Of a stretch of 13,707 nt of DNA, positions 1 through 7,664 are shown in pieces. Position 1 is the stretch's first letter; each line of letters opens with the position of its first letter. The stretch is from an uncultured Sphingomonadaceae bacterium (GTDB lineage Bacteria > Pseudomonadota > Alphaproteobacteria > Sphingomonadales > Sphingomonadaceae), in NCBI GenBank assembly GCA_946479505.1, contig CAMLGC010000067.1, positions 1-13,707 on the forward strand. Direction: 5' to 3'. The notes under the pieces were generated by a model. The model was not told the DNA's origin. It did not search any database and was given only the letters and a program-made list of their open reading frames with translations. Position numbers and translations under genes: made by a program.

Positions 1-140
1 CGCTCAGTAATCCTGCGATATCATCTTCGGAGATACCGTTTCCGGTGCGGTGAGCACGATCGCCATACGCAACAGAGCACGTGTCGAACGGCGTGTTGCT
101 CTCCGGAACAGATCACGGCGCAACCCTGCGCGACCTCAAC

Positions 141-145
141 AAGGG
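141..145 (+). promoter_or_regulatory. Ribosome binding site for the AlgD-like gene
   Basis: AAGGG sits 6 nt before ATG 152. It decides the start against the in-frame GTG at position 50. The rest of the 151 nt in front of the gene shows no convincing promoter. A TAA at 8-10 could end an upstream gene, but too little sequence is present to say. Confidence 0.55.
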
Positions 146-151
146 TGTTCG

Positions 152-1414
152 ATGTACGTTGTTATCTATGGCCTCGGCTATGTGGGGCTCACCGCGGCGG
201 CATGCCTGACGAAAGCCGGGCACAAGGTGCTTGGCGTCGACGTGAGCGACGAGAAGATCGCCGCCGTGAACCGCGGCGTTTCTCCCATCACCGAGCCGGG
301 GATCGAGGAAGCCTTCGTCGAAGCGCGCCGAGCGGGCTTGCTGAGCGCGACGCACAATCCATCGGCGGCTCTCCGGGAAGCCGATCTGGCGATGGTATGC
401 GTCGGCACGCCGAGCGCCGCCGACGGAGCGCATAACCTGTCCTTTATCGCCGAGGTCACGCGGCAGATCGCCGGCGCGGTCGAACCCGACCGGGCGCGTC
501 CACTGACGATCGCCTATCGCTCGACGATCCGCCCCGGAACGACCGAAGACCTGATCGTTCCGATCTTCCGGTCGTTGCTGGGAGATGCGACCGAAAAGGC
601 GGTAGAAATCGTTTACAATCCCGAATTCCTGCGCGAATCGAGCGCCATGGCGGATTATTTCAACCCGCCCAAGATCGTCGTGGGCACCGCCGACGCAACG
701 CCCTCGGAAGCGATGGCGCGGCTTTACGACGGCATCGATGCGCCGCGTTTCCATACCGGCTACCGCGAAGCGGAGATCACCAAGTTCGTGGACAATAGCT
801 GGCACGCAATCAAGGTGGGCTACGCCAACGAGATCGGGCGTCTGTGCGTCAGCCTGGGCATCGACGCCCAAACCGTCAGCCAGATTTTCCTTTCGGACAC
901 GAAGCTCAATATCTCGCCCTATTACATGCGGCCCGGCGGGGCGTTCGGCGGTTCCTGCCTGCCGAAGGACCTTCGCGCGCTCCAGCACCTCGCGGGCGAG
1001 ACCGGCATAAATGCCGCGATCGTCGATTCGGTGATGCGTTCGAATGATGCGCACAAGCATTTCGCATACGAGCTATGCGCGCGCGATCTCGCGCCGGCGT
1101 CGCGCGTGCTGGTGGTGGGCCTCGCATTCAAGTCGAACAGCGACGACCTTCGCGAAAGCCCCAATCTCGATCTGGTAAGCCGATTGCTGCGGGCTGGTCA
1201 CCGGGTGTCGGTCTATGATCCGTCGATCGTTGCGCAGAGGCTGATGGGGCAAAATCTCGGCTATGCCTACGCGACCCTGCCGTCGCTCAAGACCTTGCTG
1301 GTGGATCGCGAGGAGGCGGAACGCGAGCAATACGACCTGTTCGTCGACGCGAACGGCCAGGGTGGCGCTCTTTCGGTTCGCGCCGACCGGGTGGTGAATC
1401 TTCACAGTCTTTGA
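152..1414 (+). CDS. Nucleotide-sugar dehydrogenase, AlgD-like (GDP-mannose 6-dehydrogenase family)
   Basis: Predicted cytoplasmic enzyme that oxidises C6 of an NDP-hexose to the uronic acid with two NAD+, giving a uronate donor for polysaccharide synthesis. The 420-residue protein opens with a Rossmann dinucleotide-binding loop GLGYVG (residues 7-12). NPEFLRES follows at 156-163, then a Lys211/Asn215 region (EITKFVDNSWHA), and GGSCLPKD with the expected nucleophile Cys269. The C-terminal NDP-binding domain carries DDLRESP (331-337). The CLPKD form and YYMRPG just before it resemble Pseudomonas AlgD (nucleophile Cys268) more than UDP-glucose dehydrogenases, which usually read CFPKD. GDP-mannose is therefore the likelier substrate, but this is inference. 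ATG 152 is chosen because AAGGG lies 6 nt upstream and the Rossmann fold begins at once. A GTG at 50 would add 34 Arg-rich residues with no family counterpart. The gene converges on the flippase gene. Confidence 0.93.
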   Translation: MYVVIYGLGYVGLTAAACLTKAGHKVLGVDVSDEKIAAVNRGVSPITEPGIEEAFVEARRAGLLSATHNPSAALREADLAMVCVGTPSAADGAHNLSFIAEVTRQIAGAVEPDRARPLTIAYRSTIRPGTTEDLIVPIFRSLLGDATEKAVEIVYNPEFLRESSAMADYFNPPKIVVGTADATPSEAMARLYDGIDAPRFHTGYREAEITKFVDNSWHAIKVGYANEIGRLCVSLGIDAQTVSQIFLSDTKLNISPYYMRPGGAFGGSCLPKDLRALQHLAGETGINAAIVDSVMRSNDAHKHFAYELCARDLAPASRVLVVGLAFKSNSDDLRESPNLDLVSRLLRAGHRVSVYDPSIVAQRLMGQNLGYAYATLPSLKTLLVDREEAEREQYDLFVDANGQGGALSVRADRVVNLHSL

Positions 1415-1416
1415 TC

Positions 1417-1440
1417 GGCGCGGCAAGGCTGCGCCCTTTT
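1417..1440 (+). terminator. Rho-independent terminator after the AlgD-like gene
   Basis: Three bases after the TGA stop, GGCGCGGC (1417-1424) and GCTGCGCC (1428-1435) form an 8-bp stem with one G-T pair and a 3-nt loop, followed by C and TTTT. The T run is on the + strand only, so it suits termination of the dehydrogenase transcript. The T run overlaps the last codons of the opposing flippase gene, so the signal lies in the 24-nt gap plus its edge. Confidence 0.6.
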
Positions 1441-2692
1441 ACGAGGCGCCGCCCTCGCTCGCCGTGAGACGATGGCGATATGTGCGAACGAACATCGTCC
1501 ACCATAAGATCGAAGAGAAGGCAGTGCAGCCAACCTGCGCCCAGATGACGGTGCTGATATCGCCGAAATAGGCAGCGATGGCGATAGCGACAAGCGTCAG
1601 AGGGGTGATGATAATCCGGACGAAGAGCGCTACCCCAACCCGCATCATTGCCCGCAATGCCCCTGTCGCCGTGAAATTTATTACCTGAAGCGGAATGATG
1701 AACGCCATAATCCGCAAAACCGGCTCACTCAGCGCCCAGGATCTTCCGATCAAAGCGCGCCCCAGCACGTCGGGCATACCCGCTGCGATTTGGGTGACGA
1801 GAAGAAGGCCAACGCCGCCGAACGCCGCGATCCTGATCGATTCCGCGGCCAGCGTTGCCGGACGTTGCCGCCAGACCCCGACGAAATAGGGGATCATCGC
1901 GGTGACCAGTCCCATGGCGAAGACGTTGATCGGCCCCATGACGATCTGCGCACCGCGATAGGCGGCATTGCCCTCCAGCCCGATGAAGATCGCGATCATA
2001 TACGTGACGCCTTGTTGCATCGCGGAGAGAATGCCGCGGTCAACGAACAGGCTGAGCATCACCCCCTTTTGATCGTGCAGCCAGGTGCGCAGCCGGGAAC
2101 GGGACGGCTTCGTCGCTGTCAAAAAGGGAAGCGTGCATATCGCCGCGCCGACCCCCGAAGCCGCCCAGATGCTCGTCACCCTTCCCACCCCGGGATGATC
2201 GGAGAGAAACAGGAGACAGCCGAGCAACATGAAGGCGAGCCATAGAGTATCGGCCGTCAACGCGATTCCCGGCCGCTTGGTGGCGAAGCCGACATAGCGG
2301 ATAGCATCTTGTACGGTGAGGCCGCCGATGGCGATCGCCAACGGTATCAAGCCGGCTCGTATCGTTCCACCGACGACCAGCCCGCCGCAGAGGATGAGAG
2401 CGCCGGCCGCGAAGCCAGCCGCCGCGGCGATGACGAGATTCGTTGCGATATCCGCCCGCGCGCGATCGGCGCCGACCAGCAACAATACTTCGCCGGTGAT
2501 CGCGCGCGCGGCGAAGATAACGAGCATAAAGGTTGCAAAGACAATTCCGAATGCGCCGAATTCGCTGGTCGACAACGCATGCGCAGCGATGATCGACGCG
2601 GCCAGGTTCGACAGGCTCGATATGCCCTGGTCCACGCTAAACAGACTGACGCGCAGGCCCGATTTCAAGATCGAGCGAATAGACCGATTCAT
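1439..2692 (-). CDS. Wzx-like lipid-linked oligosaccharide flippase
   Basis: Multi-pass inner-membrane protein of the polysaccharide flippase group (MOP/MVF superfamily), predicted to move undecaprenyl-linked repeat units to the periplasmic face. The 417-residue product is almost entirely hydrophobic helices separated by short basic loops. The N-terminal amphipathic stretch contains DQGISSLSN, where an Asp, paired Ser and Asn near the first helix is a common pattern in these flippases. A central YRGAQIVMGPINV segment is also typical. Size fits the family (about 400-500). Start ATG 2692 gives a short basic N-terminus (MNRSIRS). An in-frame ATG at 2761 would add 23 polar, Arg-rich residues and overlap the upstream gene by 17 nt. 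The ribosome site is weak for both, so the start is uncertain. It follows the pyruvyl transferase by 52 nt on the same strand, probably one transcript. Confidence 0.85.
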   Translation of the reverse strand: MNRSIRSILKSGLRVSLFSVDQGISSLSNLAASIIAAHALSTSEFGAFGIVFATFMLVIFAARAITGEVLLLVGADRARADIATNLVIAAAAGFAAGALILCGGLVVGGTIRAGLIPLAIAIGGLTVQDAIRYVGFATKRPGIALTADTLWLAFMLLGCLLFLSDHPGVGRVTSIWAASGVGAAICTLPFLTATKPSRSRLRTWLHDQKGVMLSLFVDRGILSAMQQGVTYMIAIFIGLEGNAAYRGAQIVMGPINVFAMGLVTAMIPYFVGVWRQRPATLAAESIRIAAFGGVGLLLVTQIAAGMPDVLGRALIGRSWALSEPVLRIMAFIIPLQVINFTATGALRAMMRVGVALFVRIIITPLTLVAIAIAAYFGDISTVIWAQVGCTAFSSILWWTMFVRTYRHRLTASEGGAS

Positions 2693-2744
2693 CACCGTCG
2701 CCCCGCGCCGCCGCTGATAGGCCGGCCGCCAAGGCACACGGCGC

Positions 2745-4058
2745 TCATGCGCCGAGCACATTCCTCAAAAGCGCATCGGCGCGCCGACTTTCAATTGCCT
2801 CTTGAGCAACTCGCTGTCCCAGCAGAGCGACACGATCGGACCGGTTGTCGAGTTCCTCTTCTACCTGAGCAAACAGCATATCGGCGTCGATGGTTTCGAA
2901 ACGCTGGATCGAGCCGCCCGGAAGCAACCGGCCGAACACCTCTTCGGTCTTGCGCTCGTAGCTGATCGGAACCGTCGGTACGCCGGCACAAAGTGCAAGA
3001 ATGCACGCATGAAGACGGGTGGCGATTACCACGTCGCCTGCGGCGAACAAATCCATGAGCTGCTCCGGTCGATGAAATTCTCGATCGATGCTGACGTTCG
3101 ATTGCTCGGCCTCACCGATCAGAGCCATGATGCGTTTTGCTTCCGCGGCATCGTCAATCGGGTATTCGGCAACACCCTGACATGTCGACACAAAGACGAC
3201 CCGGGCATCCCATTCGCGAACCGCTCGCATACAGAAGCGCGCGATCTCCGCGCGATAGCGGCTCTGCGCTATGTCACCCCCCTTCGCGTGCCCCCAATAA
3301 CGGACCGATACGTAGAGGCGCGGCGGCCGCGTCGATGCGGCGGGATGTACCGGACGATTAAAGCGGAACACCGAATCGGGCAGCGGGAAAAGACGGGATT
3401 CGGGTACGCCCAGCTCGTGCGCAACCTGTTGCGATAACGCGCCCCGAACGAGAACGAGATCGGCCGGCATGAGGATGCTGCGCATCAGCAAGCGGTTGAA
3501 TCGGCGTCGGACCGGCTCGAAGCTCTGGGTGAACATGACCACAGGCTTGGCAAACAGATAACCAAGCCAGACATCCAGCGCGCGCGGCACCAGATTGTAT
3601 TTTTCGACGAACATCGTGCCGCCGGTATTCACCACCACCGCACTGCGCCGGTACAATTCGAGCAGGTTCCATTGAGCTGTCGAGAGCCCGAACCATGCCC
3701 GCCGCCCGCCGGTCAGGCGAAGAGCCAGCGCGCCGGCCATCAAATTGGCGATTCTCGCCGCTTCTATTGCGGTCGAGAAGAGACCGCGGCCGGGCCGACG
3801 GCACGTTTCAAATGCGCTGGAATGGAAGCGATATTCGGGATAGAGCACCCGCGACACGTCAGGATATTTGTCAAGCACGGCGATCCGCGCCTTGCCGGCG
3901 AAGGCACAGGATACCGAGGCGATCACCGCCTCGAGGATCGCGGCATCGCCACCGTTGAGCGCAACGGCGTTGACGATCAGAACGTCGCGCAGTCCTGGTT
4001 CACTATCGGTCGCATCTCCTGTCGTACCATCAACGTTTTCAAGTGATATGCTAACCAT
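2745..4058 (-). CDS. Polysaccharide pyruvyl transferase family protein
   Basis: Predicted cytoplasmic enzyme of the polysaccharide pyruvyl transferase family (CsaB/WcaK/AmsJ type), which uses phosphoenolpyruvate to place a pyruvate ketal on a sugar of the repeat unit. The 437-residue protein has the family layout. An N-terminal NxGGDAAILEA-like motif (residues 34-44) and VVVNTGGTMF (141-150) lie in the first half. The second half has IATRLHACILALCAGVPTVPIS (345-366), with RLHA at 348-351, and a following YERKTEEVF. The first 22 residues are polar and poorly conserved in style. No signal peptide or membrane segment is evident. The ATG at 4058 has no strong ribosome site, so a slightly shorter start is possible. 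It heads the two-gene unit with the flippase. Some members of this family act in roles other than ketal formation, so the exact acceptor is unknown. Confidence 0.87.
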   Translation of the reverse strand: MVSISLENVDGTTGDATDSEPGLRDVLIVNAVALNGGDAAILEAVIASVSCAFAGKARIAVLDKYPDVSRVLYPEYRFHSSAFETCRRPGRGLFSTAIEAARIANLMAGALALRLTGGRRAWFGLSTAQWNLLELYRRSAVVVNTGGTMFVEKYNLVPRALDVWLGYLFAKPVVMFTQSFEPVRRRFNRLLMRSILMPADLVLVRGALSQQVAHELGVPESRLFPLPDSVFRFNRPVHPAASTRPPRLYVSVRYWGHAKGGDIAQSRYRAEIARFCMRAVREWDARVVFVSTCQGVAEYPIDDAAEAKRIMALIGEAEQSNVSIDREFHRPEQLMDLFAAGDVVIATRLHACILALCAGVPTVPISYERKTEEVFGRLLPGGSIQRFETIDADMLFAQVEEELDNRSDRVALLGQRVAQEAIESRRADALLRNVLGA

Positions 4059-4157
4059 ATAACGCCCATGATCGACGGAGTTTCTCGTCGCTTGCCCTTT
4101 TCCATAGTGGGGCGCCGTTCAAACACAACGGCCGCATTGCTCTGCCGCGCCATTTTC

Positions 4158-4161
4158 AGGA
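4158..4161 (+). promoter_or_regulatory. Ribosome binding site for the methyltransferase gene
   Basis: AGGA is placed 6 nt before ATG 4168 and supports that start. It lies in the 109-nt divergent space between the pyruvyl transferase and methyltransferase genes, which must hold promoters for both directions. I could not pick out a confident -35/-10 pair there. Confidence 0.5.
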
Positions 4162-4167
4162 TCGTTC

Positions 4168-4986
4168 ATGACTGATCTATCGAGCCATTCACTCGACACC
4201 CCTGTCTCCACGGATCGCGAAATCCGCGCCCGGCCAAATCTGCGGGTCGGCGATGCCTATGACGTTGCCGCCCGGAAGTTCCGATACCAGCGCGAGGTCA
4301 GCAACGCAGAGTTCTGGCGACGCCTCGGCAGCGTCGCGTTCGAGGGCCGAAACGTGCTCGAAATCGGATGCGGCCTCGGCGCGCTGTCGGTCGATATTGC
4401 GTTACGAGGCGCGGCCCACGTGGTCGCCATCGATCTTGACCAGTATAGAATTGATTTTGCTCGCGAACATTTGAAAAATGAATACCCTGCCTTGGCCGAA
4501 CGCATCACGTTTCAGAATATCGATCTGGAGAGTGTCGATGCGCAATTCGACTGCGTGATCGCGAAGGATACCTTCGAACACATCGAAAATTTGGATGCAA
4601 TGATCGCCGAAATTCACCGGCTCTTGCGGCCTGGTGGTGTCCTCGTAACGGGCTTTGGGCCCCTTTATTTCAGCCCTTTTGGAGATCACGGCAGGTTTAT
4701 GAAAAAGATGCCTTGGCTTCCCGTTTTTGTTCCAGAGCCTGTATTGCTGCGGATCGCGAACCTGCGATGGCATCGAAAGATGGGATCGGTAAGCGACCTC
4801 GGGCTCAATAAGTTGACTCCCAAGCAGTTCCGAAAGCTGATGGATCCGGCGCGGTGGGAAACGCTGTCGTTCTTCTATAATCGCCGGATCGGCCGTCTTG
4901 GAAAATTGTTCGATCTCTTTCGCCGTGCCGGTTTTCTGGAACGGTTCTTTACCGTCAACATCTATGCCCAGTTCCGCAAGCGCTAA
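4168..4986 (+). CDS. Class I SAM-dependent methyltransferase
   Basis: Predicted cytoplasmic methyltransferase of 272 residues. The SAM-binding core is clear: motif I LEIGCGLG (64-71), an acidic loop IDLDQ at the end of strand 2 (88-92), motif II-like FDCVIAKDTFEHIE (127-140) and LLRPGG (152-157). The last 100 residues, with several aromatic and basic stretches, form a variable region likely to select the acceptor. In a locus like this the plausible acceptor is a sugar hydroxyl of the repeat unit or chain, either as decoration or as a cap; the sequence alone does not tell which. Base composition is lower in GC than its neighbours: positions 4441-4500 are 24/60 GC by hand count. It is expressed alone on the + strand, and its TAA overlaps the stop of the opposing polymerase gene. 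Confidence 0.88.
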   Translation: MTDLSSHSLDTPVSTDREIRARPNLRVGDAYDVAARKFRYQREVSNAEFWRRLGSVAFEGRNVLEIGCGLGALSVDIALRGAAHVVAIDLDQYRIDFAREHLKNEYPALAERITFQNIDLESVDAQFDCVIAKDTFEHIENLDAMIAEIHRLLRPGGVLVTGFGPLYFSPFGDHGRFMKKMPWLPVFVPEPVLLRIANLRWHRKMGSVSDLGLNKLTPKQFRKLMDPARWETLSFFYNRRIGRLGKLFDLFRRAGFLERFFTVNIYAQFRKR

Positions 4987-6401
4987 CTTGCCGCAAGCGG
5001 GCGGGCCGCCCCTTCGACAGAATGGGCACGCCGGTTGCGCCGCCGCTTGGTCGAACGCGGCATCAGAACGCTCGCGCGCGCCAGTGCCAGCGCACCGAAC
5101 ACGTAAAAAAGCGAGCCGAGGAACTCTTCGCCCAGCGCCGCCGTGGCGACCGAGATGACGAGAATGCCGACCATGCCGGAGAACAGGACGAAATCCTCGG
5201 GCGTTCGCGTCTTGAGCACCAATCGGAGCGCAGCGCGGATCAGGATGCCGATCGTCAGCACGAAGAACAACAGGCCCAGCACGCCCGTTTCCGCGATGAT
5301 CTTGGGCCAGAACGTGTCGAGAAGAAAGCTGTCGTTCTTGTAGGTTGCGCCCCACAGCCCATACACGCCGTGCGTGAAATAGAGGCTGCTGTACCCGTTC
5401 GTCCTCGATCCCTGGCTTCCGAACGTCCCCGTACCGCTGCCGATCGGCATCATCTCTCCGGCGATCTCGAAGCTGCCGTGATAAAGGGCGCGGCGTACCG
5501 TGTCGGTTCCCTCATCACCCGTATAATAGGAGATCCGGGCGGTGACCTCGTTGCCGATCGGGGATGCGAACACCGATCCGATCGCCGCCACGGCGACCAG
5601 GAGCGCCACGAACTTGGTGAACGCGTTGTTGCGCACGTAAAACAGAACGAACAGCATCAGGCAGAGACACCCGACGACGATCTCCTTTACCGAGATATGG
5701 ATGATGAGCACGAGGAACAGGAACGCCGTCGAACCGAGCCTGCGAGCGGTGACGCCTCTTGCCAGAAATCCGAGCGCGGCGATGAAGCCGAACAACGCCA
5801 CCTGGGCGCTGGCCACGGGATGGTGGAAAAAGCCGTTCGGCCGATAGAAGCCGCCGCGTATATCGAGCGGCGTGCCGTCGAGCCCTACGCCGTTCCCCAT
5901 GAGGTCCCTGAACACCTGGAACGAATCGACAAAGGCGACGAAGATCAGCGCCTGCATGATGAGCTCGACGTTTCGCCGCGAAACGCCTGCTCGAGCGCTG
6001 CGCAGCGCAAGAACGTAAGCGCCGAAGAACAGCGCGAAAAATTTCAGATCAAGTGCGAGGCTGCTGTAGAAAACATCTCTCCCTCGCTCGAAGGAGTACG
6101 TGTGCAATAGACTGGAAGCCAGAATTACCACTATATACGCGCACGTATAAGCTATGAATTTAAGACCGTTGTTGATCTTCAACAGGGAAATGATGCCAAG
6201 CGGCGCATATAAGCCGATGACGACGACCAGAATTTCGTCGAGCGGAGACGGCAGGAATTCCGACTGGAACAATTGGAAAACAAGCCGGCCGATCAGAAAG
6301 ACCGTCATGATGATGCCCAACGCCGCGCGCCGCCGAGACCTGACGGGGGTTGCTGCAGGTTCGATGGCGTAAGAAGCGGGAACGGGTCGACCGACGGGCA
6401 A
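4983..6401 (-). CDS. Wzy-like O-antigen/exopolysaccharide polymerase (O-antigen ligase family)
   Basis: Multi-pass membrane protein of 472 residues, predicted to polymerise lipid-linked repeat units in the periplasm. About ten or more hydrophobic helices run from residue 29 to 440. A large hydrophilic loop at about 281-360 contains GSGTGTFGSQGS (321-332), a pattern common in the O-antigen ligase/Wzy superfamily. The helix after it begins with WPKIIAETGVLGLL (365-378), also typical. RPNGFFHHPVASAQ (187-200) is another polar membrane-border segment often seen in Wzy-like proteins. WaaL-type ligase activity cannot be excluded by sequence, but the neighbouring flippase and lack of LPS genes favour a polymerase. 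The start taken is TTG 6401, with AGGA 9 nt upstream, giving a basic cytoplasmic N-terminus. The first in-frame ATG is at 6308, just inside the first helix. The C-terminus is basic (KRRRNRR). Stops of this gene and the methyltransferase share CTAA at 4983-4986. Confidence 0.82.
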   Translation of the reverse strand: MPVGRPVPASYAIEPAATPVRSRRRAALGIIMTVFLIGRLVFQLFQSEFLPSPLDEILVVVIGLYAPLGIISLLKINNGLKFIAYTCAYIVVILASSLLHTYSFERGRDVFYSSLALDLKFFALFFGAYVLALRSARAGVSRRNVELIMQALIFVAFVDSFQVFRDLMGNGVGLDGTPLDIRGGFYRPNGFFHHPVASAQVALFGFIAALGFLARGVTARRLGSTAFLFLVLIIHISVKEIVVGCLCLMLFVLFYVRNNAFTKFVALLVAVAAIGSVFASPIGNEVTARISYYTGDEGTDTVRRALYHGSFEIAGEMMPIGSGTGTFGSQGSRTNGYSSLYFTHGVYGLWGATYKNDSFLLDTFWPKIIAETGVLGLLFFVLTIGILIRAALRLVLKTRTPEDFVLFSGMVGILVISVATAALGEEFLGSLFYVFGALALARASVLMPRSTKRRRNRRAHSVEGAARPLAAS

Positions 6402-6410
6402 GTGCTCGAT

Positions 6411-6414
6411 TCCT
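6411..6414 (-). promoter_or_regulatory. Ribosome binding site for the Wzy-like gene (TTG start)
   Basis: On the minus strand AGGA stands 9 nt before TTG at 6401-6399. It favours this rare start over the ATG at 6308, which would begin almost directly in the first membrane helix. It lies in the 171-nt divergent space that also serves the + strand glycosyltransferase; no clear promoter was recognised there. Confidence 0.45.
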
Positions 6415-6572
6415 GTCTTGATTGTCCGGCCGGCGCCCGCCTTCCAGGCGTTGCCAGCCGCTTAGCAAGCGTCCTGGGGAGCGGCAAGGGCGCTTGGAAT
6501 CGGAGTGGCGCGGTTGTAAGGCGTCTCCTCGTTGGCTATCCGCCCTGCCTTCATTGATGGAATGCGGGCGGC

Positions 6573-7649
6573 ATGCGGAGAAATGCGGTAGCGATCGTCC
6601 TCGCCAACGGCGTCGAGGGTCGTGGCGGGATCGAGCGGATCATGCTCTATCTGTCGCGGCAGATCGCGGCTGATGCTCCCGATCTTCCCGTGATCGTCCA
6701 GACCTCGCGGTGGGATTGGCCGGGCCCGCTCAAGCATCTCGGCATGCCGATCGCGCTCGCCCAGTTCGTCGGCAGGCTGCTCACGCGTCGGATCGGCGTC
6801 GCCCACATCAATGTGGCGCCCCGCGGCTCGACATTCCGCAAGATGCTCTTCGCTGCGGTGGCCCGATGGCTCGGCGCGCGCACGATCCTGCACCTGCACG
6901 GCAGCGGCTACGACGCGTTTTTCGGGCGGCTCCCGGATCCGGTTGCTCAGGCCGTCGCGGCCTTTTTCCGAAAAGCGGACGCCGTCGTCGTGCTGGGCTC
7001 CTATTGGCGCGACTTTGCGCTGACGACGCTTCGGATCGATCCGTCCCGGCTGGTCGTCATCGAAAACGGGGTCGCGGCCGCCCAAAAGCGGGCCGAGCCG
7101 ACCCACGCCGTTCCGATCATCGCGTTCATGGGGCAGCTCGGCGAACGCAAGGGCGTCGACATTCTTCTGGGGGCGCTGGGAATCCTGAACGCGCGCGGGA
7201 TCACGTTCGAGGCGCGGCTCGGCGGCAACGGCCCGGTCGACAGGTTCCGCGATCTCGCTGCGGAAAACGGGATCGCCGACCGCGTCGACTTCCTGGGTTG
7301 GGTTAACGAAGCGGCGGTGGCTCGGGCGCTTGCCGGGGCCGATTTGTTCGTGCTGCCCTCTCGCGCCGAAAATCAGCCGGTTTCGATCCTGGAAGCGATG
7401 GCGCACGGTCTTCCGGTCGTCGCGACGCGCATCGGCGCCATACCGGAGCAGGTCGTCGACGGCATCACCGGATCGATCGTCCCGTCCGAAGACGCGGAAT
7501 CGCTGGCCGCCGCGCTCGAGCGGCTGTGCCTCGACCCGGACCTTCGACAAACGATGGGCAGGGCGGGGCTGGCTCGATGGCAGGACCATTACTCGATCGA
7601 GAGCACCGCCCGCCGGATGATCGATCTGTACCGCCGCCTGCTGGCCTGA
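6573..7649 (+). CDS. Glycosyltransferase family 4 protein (GT-B fold)
   Basis: Predicted cytoplasmic retaining glycosyltransferase of 358 residues that transfers a sugar from a nucleotide donor onto the growing lipid-linked repeat unit. The N-terminal domain has the glycine-rich GRGGIER loop (16-22) and LHGSGYD (108-114). The C-terminal domain has FMGQLGERKGVDILL (185-199), typical of the start of the donor-binding half. The classic EX7E motif is intact, Glu266 to Glu274, within RAENQPVSILEAMAHG. Length is normal for a GT4 enzyme, and no membrane helix is seen. ATG 6573 gives the expected short lead-in to the first beta strand; a strong ribosome site is not visible (only GGGCGGC). Donor and acceptor cannot be named from sequence. 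The gene converges on the small lyase gene with 15 nt between them. Confidence 0.92.
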   Translation: MRRNAVAIVLANGVEGRGGIERIMLYLSRQIAADAPDLPVIVQTSRWDWPGPLKHLGMPIALAQFVGRLLTRRIGVAHINVAPRGSTFRKMLFAAVARWLGARTILHLHGSGYDAFFGRLPDPVAQAVAAFFRKADAVVVLGSYWRDFALTTLRIDPSRLVVIENGVAAAQKRAEPTHAVPIIAFMGQLGERKGVDILLGALGILNARGITFEARLGGNGPVDRFRDLAAENGIADRVDFLGWVNEAAVARALAGADLFVLPSRAENQPVSILEAMAHGLPVVATRIGAIPEQVVDGITGSIVPSEDAESLAAALERLCLDPDLRQTMGRAGLARWQDHYSIESTARRMIDLYRRLLA

Positions 7650-7664
7650 ATTCGGAACAGCCGC

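Noticed and set aside
5022..6110. Long open frame on the + strand, 362 codons
   Set aside because: It lies entirely opposite the Wzy-like gene. Its product is rich in charged residues (Arg, Glu, Asp, His) with no fold-like pattern, which is what the complement of GC-rich membrane-protein codons gives.
6451..6488. Interrupted inverted repeat TTGCC-agc-CGCT with AGCGGCAA in the divergent space before the first glycosyltransferase
   Set aside because: A 3-nt bulge and the GC-rich setting make chance pairing likely; no conserved RNA or operator is suggested.
6462..7589. Long open frame on the - strand, 375 codons
   Set aside because: It is antisense to the first glycosyltransferase, with Arg/Asp-rich composition and no motif; a shadow of high-GC coding.
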